Source of the DNA: Proteus myxofaciens ATCC 19692 | Lineage (GTDB): Bacteria; Pseudomonadota; Gammaproteobacteria; Enterobacterales; Enterobacteriaceae | NCBI RefSeq assembly: GCF_001654855.1 | Contig: NZ_LXEN01000025.1 | Coordinates: forward strand, 1 to 45,014 | DNA: 45,014 nt | Reading direction: 5' to 3' | Part shown: piece by piece, positions 1-9,748 of the stretch | How the letters are laid out: each line of letters opens with the position of its first letter | Numbering within the stretch: position 1 is the stretch's first letter | Made by a program: the position numbers and the translations under genes | Notes under the pieces: generated by a model | What the model saw: only the letters and a program-made list of their open reading frames with translations | Databases searched by the model: none | What the model was told of the DNA's origin: nothing

Positions 1-1310
1 TCTTCATTTTGATAACGTGAATTCACAAAGCTTATTTGTAAGTGATTACGATTATTTGTCACAACATCAACCATATTACTACTCTTCTCTGCAATAATAG
101 AGAGAATATTTTGTTTATCACTATGGCTTAATAAACGAAAATAATTATGAGCGAGTTCATTACTCAAAATAATCATACCATCGCGAATACGTAGAATGCT
201 GATACCAACAGGTGCTGACGCAACTATTTTATGATTAAATTGTTCATGTTCTTCTAAACGTGAAGCATTATTTTCCGCTGGAGAGAATATTTTTCTCTCA
301 AAAACCCAAACAAAAAGAAAAATGAAAATCGCAGAAATAATATTTAGGATAAGTGCATTAAATATTGTAAATTTAAACTCATTAAGAATTTGTTTTAATG
401 GCAATGAATAAACCACACTAAAAGAAGAAGGCAATAATTTTCGCTTAGCGACTAAATCACTGAAATCTTCGTCAAAACCGAAATAAGGCGCGTTAACTTC
501 AGGAACTTGTTTTGTAACGCGATAATTATTTTCAGCAGGATAGCTTAATACACTATTATTTTTGCTATTTAATAAATGGATAGAAATAACACGATCTTTT
601 GCTGGTGTGATATATTCTAAGCGTATTGCTCTTTCGATACCGATTAATCCAATAAATTTACCTGAAGCATAAACTGGAGACATAACATACAGTATTCCGC
701 TGTCGCCTTTCGCATCAGGCACTATCCAATATTGATTAACTTCTTTGCCTTGCGCCCTTTGATTAATATAATTACGTGTATTTTCATAAACCATCTTTTT
801 TAGCAACTCGGTATCGATAGGAGATGCTCTTAAAGGGAAATTAATCATACACATACTATGATTACCAACCATAAATACCTGGTTGATACCTAGCAAAGCC
901 GGTGTATTATCTTTCCAATAATATAAAATGCTATTAAATGAACGAAAGTAATTATCAGTTTGTCCTTTAAATAACTCGCAATCGGCCATGTCATTAAGTT
1001 TATGTAGGGAAAATGGTCCTTCATAAAATAATGCATTATTCATCTTAGGATTTAAATTAAGTTGTTCTTGATGGCGTTCAGCTAAATATTGGAGATCACG
1101 AATAGTGCTTGAAGTTTGCCGAAAAAAACTCTGCAAATTAGTATAGTTATTACTATATTCTTGTCTGATATCTGATTTGGTGTCATTAAAGATATTAATG
1201 AGGTAAAACATCGTTAGCAATGCACCCATCGCCCACAGCATTATGCCTAATATGCGAAATAGGTAGCGGGAAATCTTTAATGATGTTTTAAAAGACGAGA
1301 GATATCTCAA
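1..1310 (-). CDS. rcsC: RcsC phosphorelay sensor kinase, N-terminal part (3' end outside window)
   Basis: Inner-membrane hybrid sensor kinase of the Rcs envelope-stress phosphorelay (RcsC to RcsD to RcsB), which in Proteus and relatives controls capsule, flagella and swarming. The visible 436 codons cover the sensory half only. There is a first membrane segment at about residues 18-40, a periplasmic domain, a second membrane segment near residues 310-335 (FNALILNIISAIFIFLFVWV), then the cytoplasmic linker containing EEHEQFNHKIVASAPVGISI, a stretch typical of RcsC. The kinase and receiver domains lie beyond position 1. The start is a TTG at 1308-1310 preceded by AAGGTGG; the translation from there (RYLSSFKTSLKISRYLFR) aligns with the E. 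coli RcsC N-terminus and no in-frame ATG fits. It lies downstream of gyrA on the same strand and is separated from it by a terminator. Confidence 0.93.
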   Translation of the reverse strand, partial: MRYLSSFKTSLKISRYLFRILGIMLWAMGALLTMFYLINIFNDTKSDIRQEYSNNYTNLQSFFRQTSSTIRDLQYLAERHQEQLNLNPKMNNALFYEGPFSLHKLNDMADCELFKGQTDNYFRSFNSILYYWKDNTPALLGINQVFMVGNHSMCMINFPLRASPIDTELLKKMVYENTRNYINQRAQGKEVNQYWIVPDAKGDSGILYVMSPVYASGKFIGLIGIERAIRLEYITPAKDRVISIHLLNSKNNSVLSYPAENNYRVTKQVPEVNAPYFGFDEDFSDLVAKRKLLPSSFSVVYSLPLKQILNEFKFTIFNALILNIISAIFIFLFVWVFERKIFSPAENNASRLEEHEQFNHKIVASAPVGISILRIRDGMIILSNELAHNYFRLLSHSDKQNILSIIAEKSSNMVDVVTNNRNHLQISFVNSRYQNE

Positions 1311-1344
1311 ATAGCCACCTTAATCGGTATATCACAAAATAGTT

Positions 1345-1373
1345 ATTCTAACAGATGTCATTGCATGTCTGAA
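1345..1373 (-). promoter_or_regulatory. Candidate sigma-70 promoter for rcsC
   Basis: Read on the minus strand: TTCAGA, a 17-base spacer, then TAGAAT. Transcription would begin about 28 bases before the TTG start of rcsC. The match to consensus is moderate, and the assignment is from pattern alone. Confidence 0.4.
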
Positions 1374-1429
1374 TGATATGTTTCGACCATTATCTCTGAT
1401 TTATGGTTAGAACTCACACTAAAAGCCAT

Positions 1430-1459
1430 AAAAAAAGCAGGCGAATTATGCCTGCTTTT
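1430..1459 (-). terminator. Rho-independent terminator of gyrA
   Basis: On the minus strand GCAGGC and GCCTGC form a stem around a seven-base loop (ATAATTC), extended by A:T pairs and followed by seven T. It begins about 30 bases after the gyrA stop and separates gyrA from rcsC. Confidence 0.85.
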
Positions 1460-1487
1460 ATTATCTTATACAGCACAAAAATAAAAT

Positions 1488-4127
1488 TTATTCTTCGTCT
1501 GTATCGTCGTCTTTTTCGTCTTCTGGTTCAGATTCGATAGCATCTGATGGTGTATTGTTCATTACTTCACTGATTTCATCATCATCTAATGCATCATCTT
1601 CATCTTCAACGCGTTGTAATCCAACAACAAGCTCACCTTCCGAAGTACGAATTAAGGTGACACCTTGTGTATTACGTCCAACAATGCTGACTTCTGAAAC
1701 TCGTGTACGAACTAACGTTCCTGCATTAGTGATCATCATAATCTGATCAGTATCTTCAACTTGAATAGCGCCAACAACTTTACCATTGCGTTCACTCACT
1801 TTAATTGAGATAACGCCTTGTGTAGCACGGTTTTTCGTTGGGTATTCGCTTTCTACAGTACGCTTACCATAACCATTTTCGGTAACCGTTAAAATATCAC
1901 CTTCATCACGAGGAATAATCAGTGAGACAACTTTATCATCACCACTTAATTTCATACCGCGAACACCTGTTGCAGTACGACCCATAGGACGAACACAATC
2001 TTCTGCAAAGCGAACAACTTTACCATCAGCCGAGAACAGCATAACTTCATTTGTGCTGTCAGTTAAATTAACACCAATTAATTCATCGCCTTCATTTAAG
2101 TTAACCGCAATAATACCGGCACTACGAGGACGACTAAAATCTTTTAATGGTGTCTTTTTAACAGTTCCGCTTGCGGTTGCCATAAAGACAAATTTACCTT
2201 CTTCATATTCTCTTACAGGTAAGATAGCCGTAATACGCTCATTTGGCTCAAGAGGTAATAAGTTGATAATTGGGCGACCACGTGCACCACGGCTGGCTTC
2301 AGGAAGTTGATACACTTTCATCCAATAGAGGCGGCCACGGCTTGAAAAGCAAAGAATTGTGTCATGAGTATTAGCAACTAAGAGACGATCAATAAAGTCT
2401 TCTTCTTTGATTCTCGCAGCTGACTTACCTTTACCACCACGACGTTGTGCTTCATAGTCGGTCAGCGGTTGATATTTAACGTAACCTTGGTGAGAAAGTG
2501 TAACAACAACATTTTCTTCATTAATCAGGTCTTCAATATTAATATCAGCCGTATTTTCAGTGATTTCTGTACGACGAGGATCGTTATATTGAACTTTTAT
2601 CGCCGTTAGCTCTTCGCGAATAACTTCCATTAAACGTTCAGGGCTGGTTAGAATATGTAATAACTCACCAATTTGAATTAGCAACTCACGGTATTCGTCT
2701 AACAGTTTTTCATGCTCAAGACCCGTCAGTTTCTGCAAGCGCAGATCCAAAATAGCTTGTGCTTGTTGCTCTGTTAAATAGTATTTTCCGCCGTGTACGC
2801 CATATTGTGCCTCTAACCACTCAGGGCGAGCCACATTACTATCACCAGCACGTTCTAACATCGCAGAAACGCTACCTAAATCCCAAGGTTGCGCGATTAA
2901 AGAGGCTTTCGCTTCAGCAGGTGTGGGTGCTTGACGAATTAACTCAATAACAGGATCAATATTAGCGAGTGCTATAGCTAGTGCTTCTAAGATATGAGCA
3001 CGATCACGCGCTTTGCGTAATTCAAAGATAGTACGGCGAGTAACAACTTCACGACGATGACGAATAAATGCAGAAATAATTTCTTTAAGATTTAACAGTT
3101 TTGGTTGGCCTTGATGTAACGCCACCATGTTAATCCCAAAAGAAACTTGCATTTGAGTTTGTGAGAAGAGATGGTTTAGTACAACCTCAGCCACTGCATC
3201 ACGTTTAATCTCAACCACAATACGCATACCGTCTTTATCAGACTCATCACGTAATGCGCTGATGCCGTCAATGCGCTTATCCTTGACAAGCTCGGCAATT
3301 TTTTCAATTAAACGCGCTTTATTTACCTGATAAGGGATTTCTGTCACGATAATTGTTTCGCGATTCGTCTTCTCATCAGTTTCAATATCGGCTTGAGCAC
3401 GGATATAGATTTTTCCACGCCCTGTTCGGTATGCATCTAAAATTCCTCTACGGCCATTAATAATGGCTGCCGTTGGAAAATCAGGTCCCGAAATATGTTC
3501 CATCAGCTCTTCAATAGTGATGTCTTCGTTATCAACATAAGCTAAACAGCCGTCGATAACTTCACCTAGATTATGCGGAGGAATATTCGTTGCCATCCCG
3601 ACCGCAATCCCTGAAGAACCATTGACTAACAAGTTTGGAATACGGGTTGGCATAACTGCCGGAATATGCTCTGTTCCATCATAGTTAGGAACAAAATCAA
3701 CCGTTTCTTTTTCCAAATCCGCCAGCAATTCATGGGCGATTTTCGCCATACGTACTTCGGTATAACGCATTGCAGCAGCGGAGTCACCATCAACTGACCC
3801 GAAGTTGCCCTGCCCGTCAACCAACATGTAACGCATAGAAAAAGGCTGTGCTAACCGAACTATTGTTTCATAGACAGCACTGTCACCGTGTGGGTGATAT
3901 TTACCGATTACATCCCCTACAACACGGGCTGATTTTTTATAAGGCTTATTCCAATCGTTTCCTAGTACATTCATCGCAAAAAGAACACGGCGGTGTACTG
4001 GCTTCAGTCCGTCTCGAACATCGGGTAATGCGCGTCCTACAATAACAGACATCGCATAATCCAAATACGAGCTTTTCAGCTCTTCTTCGATATTGACTGG
4101 TGTGATTTCTCTGGCAATGTCGCTCAT
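1488..4127 (-). CDS. gyrA: DNA gyrase subunit A
   Basis: Breakage-reunion subunit of DNA gyrase (A2B2), which introduces negative supercoils using ATP. The 879-residue reading is close to the E. coli length of 875. The catalytic tyrosine is Y122 (AAMRYTEVR). The quinolone-resistance region reads GDS83AVYE87, so Ser83 is intact. The GyrA box QRRGGKG that marks the wrapping C-terminal beta-pinwheel is present, and the protein ends in a strongly acidic tail. The start is placed at ATG 4125-4127 ([20 protein letters not shown]), as in other enterobacteria, with GAGGGA about ten bases upstream. An ATG six codons earlier (4145) lacks a ribosome-binding site. It is transcribed divergently from ubiG, as in E. 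coli. Confidence 0.98.
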   Translation of the reverse strand: MSDIAREITPVNIEEELKSSYLDYAMSVIVGRALPDVRDGLKPVHRRVLFAMNVLGNDWNKPYKKSARVVGDVIGKYHPHGDSAVYETIVRLAQPFSMRYMLVDGQGNFGSVDGDSAAAMRYTEVRMAKIAHELLADLEKETVDFVPNYDGTEHIPAVMPTRIPNLLVNGSSGIAVGMATNIPPHNLGEVIDGCLAYVDNEDITIEELMEHISGPDFPTAAIINGRRGILDAYRTGRGKIYIRAQADIETDEKTNRETIIVTEIPYQVNKARLIEKIAELVKDKRIDGISALRDESDKDGMRIVVEIKRDAVAEVVLNHLFSQTQMQVSFGINMVALHQGQPKLLNLKEIISAFIRHRREVVTRRTIFELRKARDRAHILEALAIALANIDPVIELIRQAPTPAEAKASLIAQPWDLGSVSAMLERAGDSNVARPEWLEAQYGVHGGKYYLTEQQAQAILDLRLQKLTGLEHEKLLDEYRELLIQIGELLHILTSPERLMEVIREELTAIKVQYNDPRRTEITENTADINIEDLINEENVVVTLSHQGYVKYQPLTDYEAQRRGGKGKSAARIKEEDFIDRLLVANTHDTILCFSSRGRLYWMKVYQLPEASRGARGRPIINLLPLEPNERITAILPVREYEEGKFVFMATASGTVKKTPLKDFSRPRSAGIIAVNLNEGDELIGVNLTDSTNEVMLFSADGKVVRFAEDCVRPMGRTATGVRGMKLSGDDKVVSLIIPRDEGDILTVTENGYGKRTVESEYPTKNRATQGVISIKVSERNGKVVGAIQVEDTDQIMMITNAGTLVRTRVSEVSIVGRNTQGVTLIRTSEGELVVGLQRVEDEDDALDDDEISEVMNNTPSDAIESEPEDEKDDDTDEE

Positions 4128-4159
4128 GGAGCCACTGTCCCTCATACTACGGATTCAAA

Positions 4160-4175
4160 GGTATAGAACTATACC
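4160..4175. promoter_or_regulatory. 16-bp perfect palindrome in the gyrA promoter region
   Basis: GGTATAG-AA-CTATACC is a perfect inverted repeat 33-48 bases upstream of the gyrA start codon. On the minus strand it contains TGGTATAGT, which resembles an extended -10 element. An alternative promoter, TTGGCG - 16 bases - TATACC, overlaps the same palindrome. It could be a promoter, an operator, or both. Confidence 0.45.
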
Positions 4176-4299
4176 ACAAATCGCCAATTTTAGGAAAACT
4201 GAAACAACGAAATTCGTGACTCTTTTGCTATTCTCTTCGATTTCGCCGTCTAACGTTGGTAGAATCATAGCAATATGAAAATAGGAGTATTACTTTCTG

Positions 4300-5037
4300 A
4301 TGAATGATAAAACAACCTCTTTACATGCTAACGTAGATCAGCATGAAATCGACAAATTCGAAAGTGTCGCATCACGGTGGTGGGATTTAGAAGGCGAATT
4401 TAAGCCTTTACATCGCATCAATCCGTTAAGACTTAACTATATCCAAGAGCGTGCTGACGGCCTTTTTGGTAAAAAAGTCCTTGATGTCGGATGTGGTGGT
4501 GGCATTTTATCTGAAAGTATGGCGTGTGTCGGTGCTGAAGTCACAGGGCTTGATATGGGCGCAGAACCGCTTGAAGTCGCTCGCTTACATTCCTTAGAAT
4601 CGGGTATCGCAGTCAACTATATCCAAGATACCGTTGAAAATCATGCCCATGAAAATCCACAAACTTATGATGTTGTCACCTGCATGGAAATGCTAGAGCA
4701 TGTGCCAGATCCGGCCTCAGTAGTAAGAGCATGTGCAAAATTGGTTAAACCAGGTGGTCATGTCTTCTTTTCTACGATAAATCGTAATAAAAAAGCCTGG
4801 TTTATGCTCATTTTAGGGGCTGAATATATTCTTAATATGGTGCCAAAAGGCACACATGATGTGAATAAATTTATTCGTCCTTCTGAATTGTTAAGTTGGG
4901 CAGATGAAGCTCAACTACGAACAAAAAATATGATTGGCTTACACTACAATCCAATCACAGATAAATTTCGATTAGCGCCAAATGTGGATGTTAATTATAT
5001 GGTGCACACACAATCACCAGACGAATCTGATTTATGA
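4300..5037 (+). CDS. ubiG: Ubiquinone biosynthesis O-methyltransferase UbiG
   Basis: SAM-dependent methyltransferase that carries out both O-methylation steps of ubiquinone synthesis. 245 residues, near the family's usual 240. The SAM-binding glycine motif [11 protein letters not shown] is at residues 60-70, followed by TGLDMG and the later motif [13 protein letters not shown]. The N-terminal block [19 protein letters not shown] is characteristic of UbiG. The ATG at 4300 follows AGGAG at 4283-4287 with a 12-base spacing, which is slightly long. Its divergent position next to gyrA is the same as in E. coli. With the men cluster in this window, the cell can make both ubiquinone and menaquinone. 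Confidence 0.97.
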   Translation: MNDKTTSLHANVDQHEIDKFESVASRWWDLEGEFKPLHRINPLRLNYIQERADGLFGKKVLDVGCGGGILSESMACVGAEVTGLDMGAEPLEVARLHSLESGIAVNYIQDTVENHAHENPQTYDVVTCMEMLEHVPDPASVVRACAKLVKPGGHVFFSTINRNKKAWFMLILGAEYILNMVPKGTHDVNKFIRPSELLSWADEAQLRTKNMIGLHYNPITDKFRLAPNVDVNYMVHTQSPDESDL

Positions 5038-5129
5038 AATAGAATGTTTGATTTGGTTTAATAAAACATCAAACGATCACATTTTTTAAAATTGACTTTG
5101 GAACATAATCGCCACTATTCGTGTTTCTT

Positions 5130-5175
5130 ACTGCCTGTATTTATGCAGGATACAGGCAGTTGTTAAATTTTTTAT
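5130..5175 (+). terminator. Probable terminator of ubiG
   Basis: ACTGCCTGTAT (5130-5140) and ATACAGGCAGT (5150-5160) form a perfect 11-bp stem with a 9-base loop. A TGTTAAATTTTTTAT tract follows. The T run begins seven bases after the stem, so it is less canonical than the other terminators here. Confidence 0.6.
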
Positions 5176-5182
5176 CCCCCCT

Positions 5183-5191
5183 TTATCCACA
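5183..5191 (+). promoter_or_regulatory. DnaA box upstream of nrdA
   Basis: TTATCCACA, an exact match to the strong DnaA box. In E. coli nrdAB transcription is known to be controlled by DnaA binding upstream of the promoter. Here the box lies about 22 bases before a candidate -35 (TTGATA at 5213-5218, 17-base spacer, TATCTT at 5236-5241). Confidence 0.65.
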
Positions 5192-5261
5192 GAAACAACT
5201 AAATTTGTGCACTTGATAAATCGTTCAATTACCTTTATCTTGTTATCACCATTTGAAACAA

Positions 5262-5277
5262 CCCCTATATATTGTGT
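5262..5277 (+). promoter_or_regulatory. NrdR-like box upstream of nrdA
   Basis: CCCCTATATATTGTGT matches 13 of 16 positions of the idealised NrdR palindrome ACACTATATATAGTGT. NrdR represses ribonucleotide reductase operons and usually binds two boxes about three helical turns apart. I do not see a convincing second box, so this is tentative. Confidence 0.45.
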
Positions 5278-5300
5278 TTCCTGTTATTTTAAACCACAAG

Positions 5301-5337
5301 ACTCCTTGACAACCATTGTCACCAGGAGTGTTTTTTT
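5301..5337 (+). terminator. Terminator-shaped hairpin in the nrdA leader
   Basis: ACTCCT-TGACAA (5301-5312) pairs with TTGTCA (5316-5321) and AGGAGT (5324-5329), leaving a CC bulge and a CCA loop, and is followed by seven T (5331-5337). The shape is that of an intrinsic terminator, yet it ends only 47 bases before the nrdA start codon and lies downstream of the candidate promoter and NrdR box. It may attenuate nrdAB or end an upstream transcript. Confidence 0.65.
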
Positions 5338-5383
5338 GCGGTATAAAAATTAAGGGAACCTTTAAAATCAAGGTGCATCGCTC

Positions 5384-7675
5384 ATGAATCATAGCCTGCT
5401 CGTCACAAAACGTGATGGTCACAAAGAACGTATCGACTTAGACAAAATTCACCGTGTTATCACATGGGCCTCAGAAGGGTTAGAAAATGTCTCCGTTTCT
5501 CAAGTTGAGTTACGTTCTCAGATCCAGTTTTATGATGGCATCAAAACTGCCGATATTCATGAAACGTTGGTAAAAGCTGCCGCAGACTTAATTTCAGGAG
5601 AGACTCCTGATTATCAATATCTCGCTGCTCGTCTCGCTGTATTTAACTTGCGTAAAAAAGCGTATGGCCAATTTGAGCCACCAGCACTGTATGCCCACGT
5701 TAAGCACTTAGTCGAATTAGGCAAGTACGATCGCCATCTTCTTGAAGATTACACCAAAGAAGAATTTGAACTGATGGATAATTTTATTGTTCATCAACGT
5801 GATATGAACTTCTCTTATGCCGCAGTTAAGCAATTAGAAGGTAAATATTTCGTTCAAAACCGTATTACTGGCGATATTTATGAAAGCGCGCAATTTTTAT
5901 ATGTTCTTGTTGCAGCTTGTCTCTTCTCTCGTTATCCAAAAGAGACACGCATGGACTACATTGAGCGTTTCTATCACGCGATTTCGACCTTTAAAATTTC
6001 ATTACCAACGCCAATAATGGCGGGGGTTAGAACACCAACTCGTCAATTTAGCTCCTGCGTACTGATTGAATGTGACGATAGTCTTGATTCTATCAATGCA
6101 ACCTCAAGTGCCATTGTTAAGTACGTTTCTCAACGTGCAGGTATTGGTATCAATGCAGGTCGTATTCGTGCATTAGGAAGTGCTATTCGTAATGGTGAAG
6201 CCTTCCACACAGGGTGTATTCCATTCTACAAACACTTCCAAACAGCAGTAAAATCTTGCTCTCAAGGTGGTGTTCGTGGTGGTGCGGCAACCTTATTCTA
6301 CCCATTATGGCACTTAGAAGTTGAAAGCTTGCTAGTACTTAAAAATAACCGTGGTGTTGAAGATAACCGTGTTCGTCATCTTGACTATGGTGTTCAGCTT
6401 AATAAATTGATGTATGAGCGTTTAATCAAAGGCCAAGATATCACACTATTTAGCCCTTCTGATGTACCAGGTCTATACGACGCTTTCTTTGCTGATCAAA
6501 ACGAATTTGAGCGTTTATACGTACAATACGAAAAAGATAAAAGTATTCGCCAAAAACAAATTAAGGCGGTTGAGCTATTCTCATTAATGATGCAGGAACG
6601 AGCATCAACAGGCCGTATCTATATTCAAAATGTTGACCATTGTAATACACATAGTCCATTTGACCCGGCGATTGCACCAATTCGTCAATCTAACCTCTGT
6701 TTAGAAATTGCATTACCAACTAAACCATTAAACGACATTAAAGATCCTAATGGTGAAATTGCACTTTGCACATTATCTGCATTTAACTTAGGTGCGATTG
6801 AAAATTTAGATGAACTAGAAGAGCTAGCACGCTTAGCCGTACGTTCATTAGATGCGTTACTTGATTATCAAGATTATCCAATTCTTGCTGCGAAACAAGG
6901 AGCAACAGGCCGTCGTACTTTGGGTATTGGAGTTATCAACTTTGCTTATTACTTAGCTAAACATGGTGTTCGTTACTCAGATGGCAGTGCAAACAACTTA
7001 ACGCACAAAGCTTTTGAAGCTATTCAATATTATTTATTGAAAGCATCTAATGAATTAGCAAAAGAGCAAGGGGCATGTCCTTGGTTTAATGAAACGACTT
7101 ATGCTGATGGTGTTTTACCAATTGATACTTATAAAAAATCATTAGATGCGCTGACAAACGAGCCTTTACATTATGATTGGGAAGGCTTACGCAAAGAGAT
7201 AAAAGAGTATGGATTACGTAACTCAACACTTTCTGCGTTAATGCCATCAGAAACATCATCACAGATATCAAATGCAACAAATGGTATTGAGCCACCACGT
7301 GGTTATATCAGTATTAAAGCCTCTAAAGATGGTATCTTGCGCCAAGTTGTTCCTGAATATGAGCGCTTGAAAGGGTCTTATGAACTTCTCTGGCAAATGC
7401 CAAGCATTGAAGGCTATTTGCAGTTAGTCGGTATCATGCAAAAATTTGTTGACCAAGCAATTTCTGCAAATACTAACTACGATCCTGCTCGTTTTACTAG
7501 CGGTAAAGTTCCAATGAACCAACTGCTAAAAGATTTACTACTCGCTTATAAATACGGTGTAAAAACACTGTACTACCACAATACCCGCGATGGTGCAGAT
7601 GATGTACAGGGTGATCTTGAAGAAGTCGTTGAGACGGCAGATTCAGATTGTGAAGGCGGCGCGTGTAAAATTTAA
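5384..7675 (+). CDS. nrdA: Ribonucleoside-diphosphate reductase class Ia, alpha subunit
   Basis: Large catalytic subunit of aerobic ribonucleotide reductase, which converts NDPs to dNDPs. 763 residues (E. coli 761). It opens with an ATP-cone regulatory domain ([20 protein letters not shown]). The active-site blocks are [20 protein letters not shown] and [17 protein letters not shown] carries the paired tyrosines of the radical-transfer path. The C-terminal tail CEGGACKI holds the redox-active cysteine pair. nrdB follows after 11 bases, then yfaE, forming one operon. The leader carries a DnaA box, an NrdR-like site and a terminator-like hairpin, suggesting control by replication state and dNTP level. 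Confidence 0.98.
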   Translation: MNHSLLVTKRDGHKERIDLDKIHRVITWASEGLENVSVSQVELRSQIQFYDGIKTADIHETLVKAAADLISGETPDYQYLAARLAVFNLRKKAYGQFEPPALYAHVKHLVELGKYDRHLLEDYTKEEFELMDNFIVHQRDMNFSYAAVKQLEGKYFVQNRITGDIYESAQFLYVLVAACLFSRYPKETRMDYIERFYHAISTFKISLPTPIMAGVRTPTRQFSSCVLIECDDSLDSINATSSAIVKYVSQRAGIGINAGRIRALGSAIRNGEAFHTGCIPFYKHFQTAVKSCSQGGVRGGAATLFYPLWHLEVESLLVLKNNRGVEDNRVRHLDYGVQLNKLMYERLIKGQDITLFSPSDVPGLYDAFFADQNEFERLYVQYEKDKSIRQKQIKAVELFSLMMQERASTGRIYIQNVDHCNTHSPFDPAIAPIRQSNLCLEIALPTKPLNDIKDPNGEIALCTLSAFNLGAIENLDELEELARLAVRSLDALLDYQDYPILAAKQGATGRRTLGIGVINFAYYLAKHGVRYSDGSANNLTHKAFEAIQYYLLKASNELAKEQGACPWFNETTYADGVLPIDTYKKSLDALTNEPLHYDWEGLRKEIKEYGLRNSTLSALMPSETSSQISNATNGIEPPRGYISIKASKDGILRQVVPEYERLKGSYELLWQMPSIEGYLQLVGIMQKFVDQAISANTNYDPARFTSGKVPMNQLLKDLLLAYKYGVKTLYYHNTRDGADDVQGDLEEVVETADSDCEGGACKI

Positions 7676-7686
7676 TTGAGGAAGCT

Positions 7687-8817
7687 ATGTCTTATACTAC
7701 TTTTTCACAAGTTAAAAATGATCAACTTCAGGAGCCCATGTTTTTTGGGCAGCCTGTTAACGTAGCGCGTTATGATCAGCAAAAATATCCTATTTTTGAA
7801 AAACTGATAGAGAAACAACTTTCCTTCTTCTGGCGTCCAGAAGAAGTCGATGTTTCCCGTGATCGCATCGACTACAATGCATTACCTGATCATGAAAAAC
7901 ATATTTTTATCAGTAATCTAAAATATCAAACTCTGCTTGATTCAATACAAGGTAGAAGCCCTAATGTTGCTTTCTTACCTTTAATTTCTATTCCAGAGTT
8001 AGAAACTTGGATTGAAACATGGTCTTTCTCTGAAACAATTCATTCTCGTTCTTATACACATATTATTCGTAATATTGTTAACGATCCTTCTGTTGTCTTT
8101 GATGATATCGTTGAGAACGAAGAAATTTTAAAACGAGCACGTGATATTTCATCTTATTATGATGAACTTATCAGGCTCACTAACCTTTATCACATGTATG
8201 GTGAAGGTACATATCAAGTCAAAGGCAAAAATGTTGAAGTGACTTTACGTAAGTTAAAGAAACAGTTGTACCTTTGTTTAATGAGCGTTAATGCATTAGA
8301 AGCCATTCGTTTCTATGTCAGCTTTGCATGCTCTTTTGCGTTTGCAGAACGTGAACTGATGGAAGGTAATGCCAAAATTATCCGCCTTATTGCGCGTGAT
8401 GAAGCATTACATCTTACTGGTACACAACATATGCTTAATTTATTACGCTCAGGTCAGGATGATCCTGAAATGGCTGAAATTGCAGCTGAGTGTGAGCAAG
8501 AATGCTATGACCTTTTTGTTGAAGCCGCTGAACAAGAAAAAGAATGGGCTGAATACCTATTCTCTGAAGGTTCAATGATTGGTTTAAACAAAGAAATACT
8601 TTGCCAATATGTTGAATATATCACGAATATTCGCATGCAAGCCGTTGGCCTTAAATTACCGTTCAAAGCGCGTTCTAATCCGATTCCATGGATTAATGCA
8701 TGGTTAGTTTCTGATAATGTTCAAGTCGCACCTCAAGAAGTTGAAGTGAGTTCTTATCTTGTCGGTCAAATTGATTCTCAAGTTGATGCTGACGATTTAA
8801 GCAGTTTTGAACTGTAA
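7687..8817 (+). CDS. nrdB: Ribonucleoside-diphosphate reductase class Ia, beta subunit
   Basis: Small subunit that houses the diiron-tyrosyl radical needed by NrdA. 376 residues, the same as E. coli. The radical tyrosine is Y123 counting Met ([11 protein letters not shown]; Tyr122 in E. coli mature numbering). The iron-ligand region [13 protein letters not shown] and the conserved C-terminal tail that docks on NrdA ([19 protein letters not shown]) are visible. A GAGGA-type ribosome-binding site sits in the 11-base gap after nrdA. The next gene, yfaE, maintains the iron cofactor. Confidence 0.98.
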   Translation: MSYTTFSQVKNDQLQEPMFFGQPVNVARYDQQKYPIFEKLIEKQLSFFWRPEEVDVSRDRIDYNALPDHEKHIFISNLKYQTLLDSIQGRSPNVAFLPLISIPELETWIETWSFSETIHSRSYTHIIRNIVNDPSVVFDDIVENEEILKRARDISSYYDELIRLTNLYHMYGEGTYQVKGKNVEVTLRKLKKQLYLCLMSVNALEAIRFYVSFACSFAFAERELMEGNAKIIRLIARDEALHLTGTQHMLNLLRSGQDDPEMAEIAAECEQECYDLFVEAAEQEKEWAEYLFSEGSMIGLNKEILCQYVEYITNIRMQAVGLKLPFKARSNPIPWINAWLVSDNVQVAPQEVEVSSYLVGQIDSQVDADDLSSFEL

Positions 8818-8842
8818 TAAAGAGAAATATTTCTAATATATT

Positions 8843-9121
8843 ATGGCTTCTCATAAAGTGACCCTGCATCAGCAGGGTCTTTCTACTCCGTTAGAGTTTT
8901 GCTCTGACTCACATCCTTCTCTATTAGATGCTTTAGAGCACAAAAAGATAGAGGTCGAATATCAATGTCGTGAAGGATATTGTGGTTCTTGTCGTCTGCG
9001 CCTAGTCAAAGGCAATGTATGCTATCGCAATGAACCTCTTGCGTTTATACAGCCTGATGAAATCTTACCTTGTAGTTGTCATCCCACTTGCGATATTGAA
9101 GTCGAAATATGTTCAAAATAA
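8843..9121 (+). CDS. yfaE: 2Fe-2S ferredoxin YfaE, NrdB cofactor maintenance
   Basis: Small plant-type [2Fe-2S] ferredoxin of 92 residues. In E. coli YfaE reduces the diferric centre so that the NrdB tyrosyl radical can be regenerated. The cluster ligands are visible as C42-x4-C47-x2-C50 (CREGYCGSC), with the fourth from the C77/C79 pair in LPCSCH. It starts 25 bases after nrdB, consistent with cotranscription in nrdA-nrdB-yfaE. Confidence 0.94.
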   Translation: MASHKVTLHQQGLSTPLEFCSDSHPSLLDALEHKKIEVEYQCREGYCGSCRLRLVKGNVCYRNEPLAFIQPDEILPCSCHPTCDIEVEICSK

Positions 9122-9266
9122 ATCAAAAAGCTTCGTTCAAATAACGTTATAAATTATAACTGATATAAATAGATTAATTCTTCTTATATTGACTATTTTT
9201 TCCTATCAAGAATGCGTATCTTTAACTAAGGTTAAAGAACAAGATCAAATAGGAGAGCAGTATATT

Positions 9267-9500
9267 ATGAAACTTAAATCAATTTTACCTCTTTGCGCTA
9301 TTGCAACTTCATTAATTTTACTTGCGGGTTGTTCTTCACCTCAAAAAATTGAAACCGTTGATGGCCGAACTATTATTTCTCAAAGTAAACCAGAAATTGA
9401 TAATGATACAGGTTTAGTCTCTTATAAAGATGCTGAAACGGGTAAAGTTGAACAAATCAATCGTGATCAAGTCAGAACTATCACTGAATTAAAAGATTAA
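9267..9500 (+). CDS. Small YgdI/YgdR-type lipoprotein (DUF903)
   Basis: 77-residue predicted lipoprotein. A signal peptide (MKLKSILPLCAIATSLIL) ends in the lipobox LLAGC, so the mature protein should begin at the lipid-modified cysteine. The rest (VDGRTIISQSKPEIDNDTG, then SYKDAETGK and INRDQVRTITEL) matches the small SH3-like fold of E. coli YgdI and YgdR. Its function is unknown. The start at ATG 9267 is supported by AGGAGAG at 9251-9257; a longer reading from 9189 would bury the signal peptide and has no ribosome-binding site. It is followed by a strong terminator, so it is probably monocistronic. Confidence 0.88.
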   Translation: MKLKSILPLCAIATSLILLAGCSSPQKIETVDGRTIISQSKPEIDNDTGLVSYKDAETGKVEQINRDQVRTITELKD

Positions 9501-9590
9501 TGTTTACTGATCTCTATTTATACTCTTTGTTTATCAGCAGTTGGTTTTTTGATTGATATTTATTTTTTGATACCTTGTCTTACCCCATCG

Positions 9591-9627
9591 ACACCTCAAA
9601 ATAATTTTTATTTTGAGGTGTTTTTTT
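9591..9627 (+). terminator. Terminator after the lipoprotein gene
   Basis: ACACCTCAAAATAA and TTATTTTGAGGTGT form a perfect 14-bp stem with a three-base loop, running into a seven-T tract. Confidence 0.9.
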
Positions 9628-9643
9628 ATCTATAACTTATGTG

Positions 9644-9705
9644 CGTAAAGATTTATTTACGAGTTACGTAATTAAAATTTGACAGAAATTTACCATTCTT
9701 ATACT
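9644..9705 (+). promoter_or_regulatory. tyrP promoter with tandem TyrR-like boxes
   Basis: The TyrR consensus is TGTAAA-N6-TTTACA. Box 1 at 9644-9661 is CGTAAA-gattta-TTTACG (10 of 12). Box 2 at 9667-9684 is CGTAAT-taaaat-TTGACA (9 of 12). The boxes are exactly 23 bases apart. Box 2 contains a perfect -35, TTGACA (9679-9684), with TATACT at 9700-9705 as a -10 at a short 15-base spacing. A strong box upstream of a weak box overlapping the -35 is the arrangement known for E. coli tyrP. Confidence 0.7.
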
Positions 9706-9748
9706 CTGCATTTAATAAATAAAACAGTCTGAAAAAACAGAGGATTTT

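Noticed and set aside
4128..4145. Six-codon N-terminal extension of gyrA from an upstream ATG
   Set aside because: No ribosome-binding site precedes it, and [12 protein letters not shown] is the conserved GyrA N-terminus.
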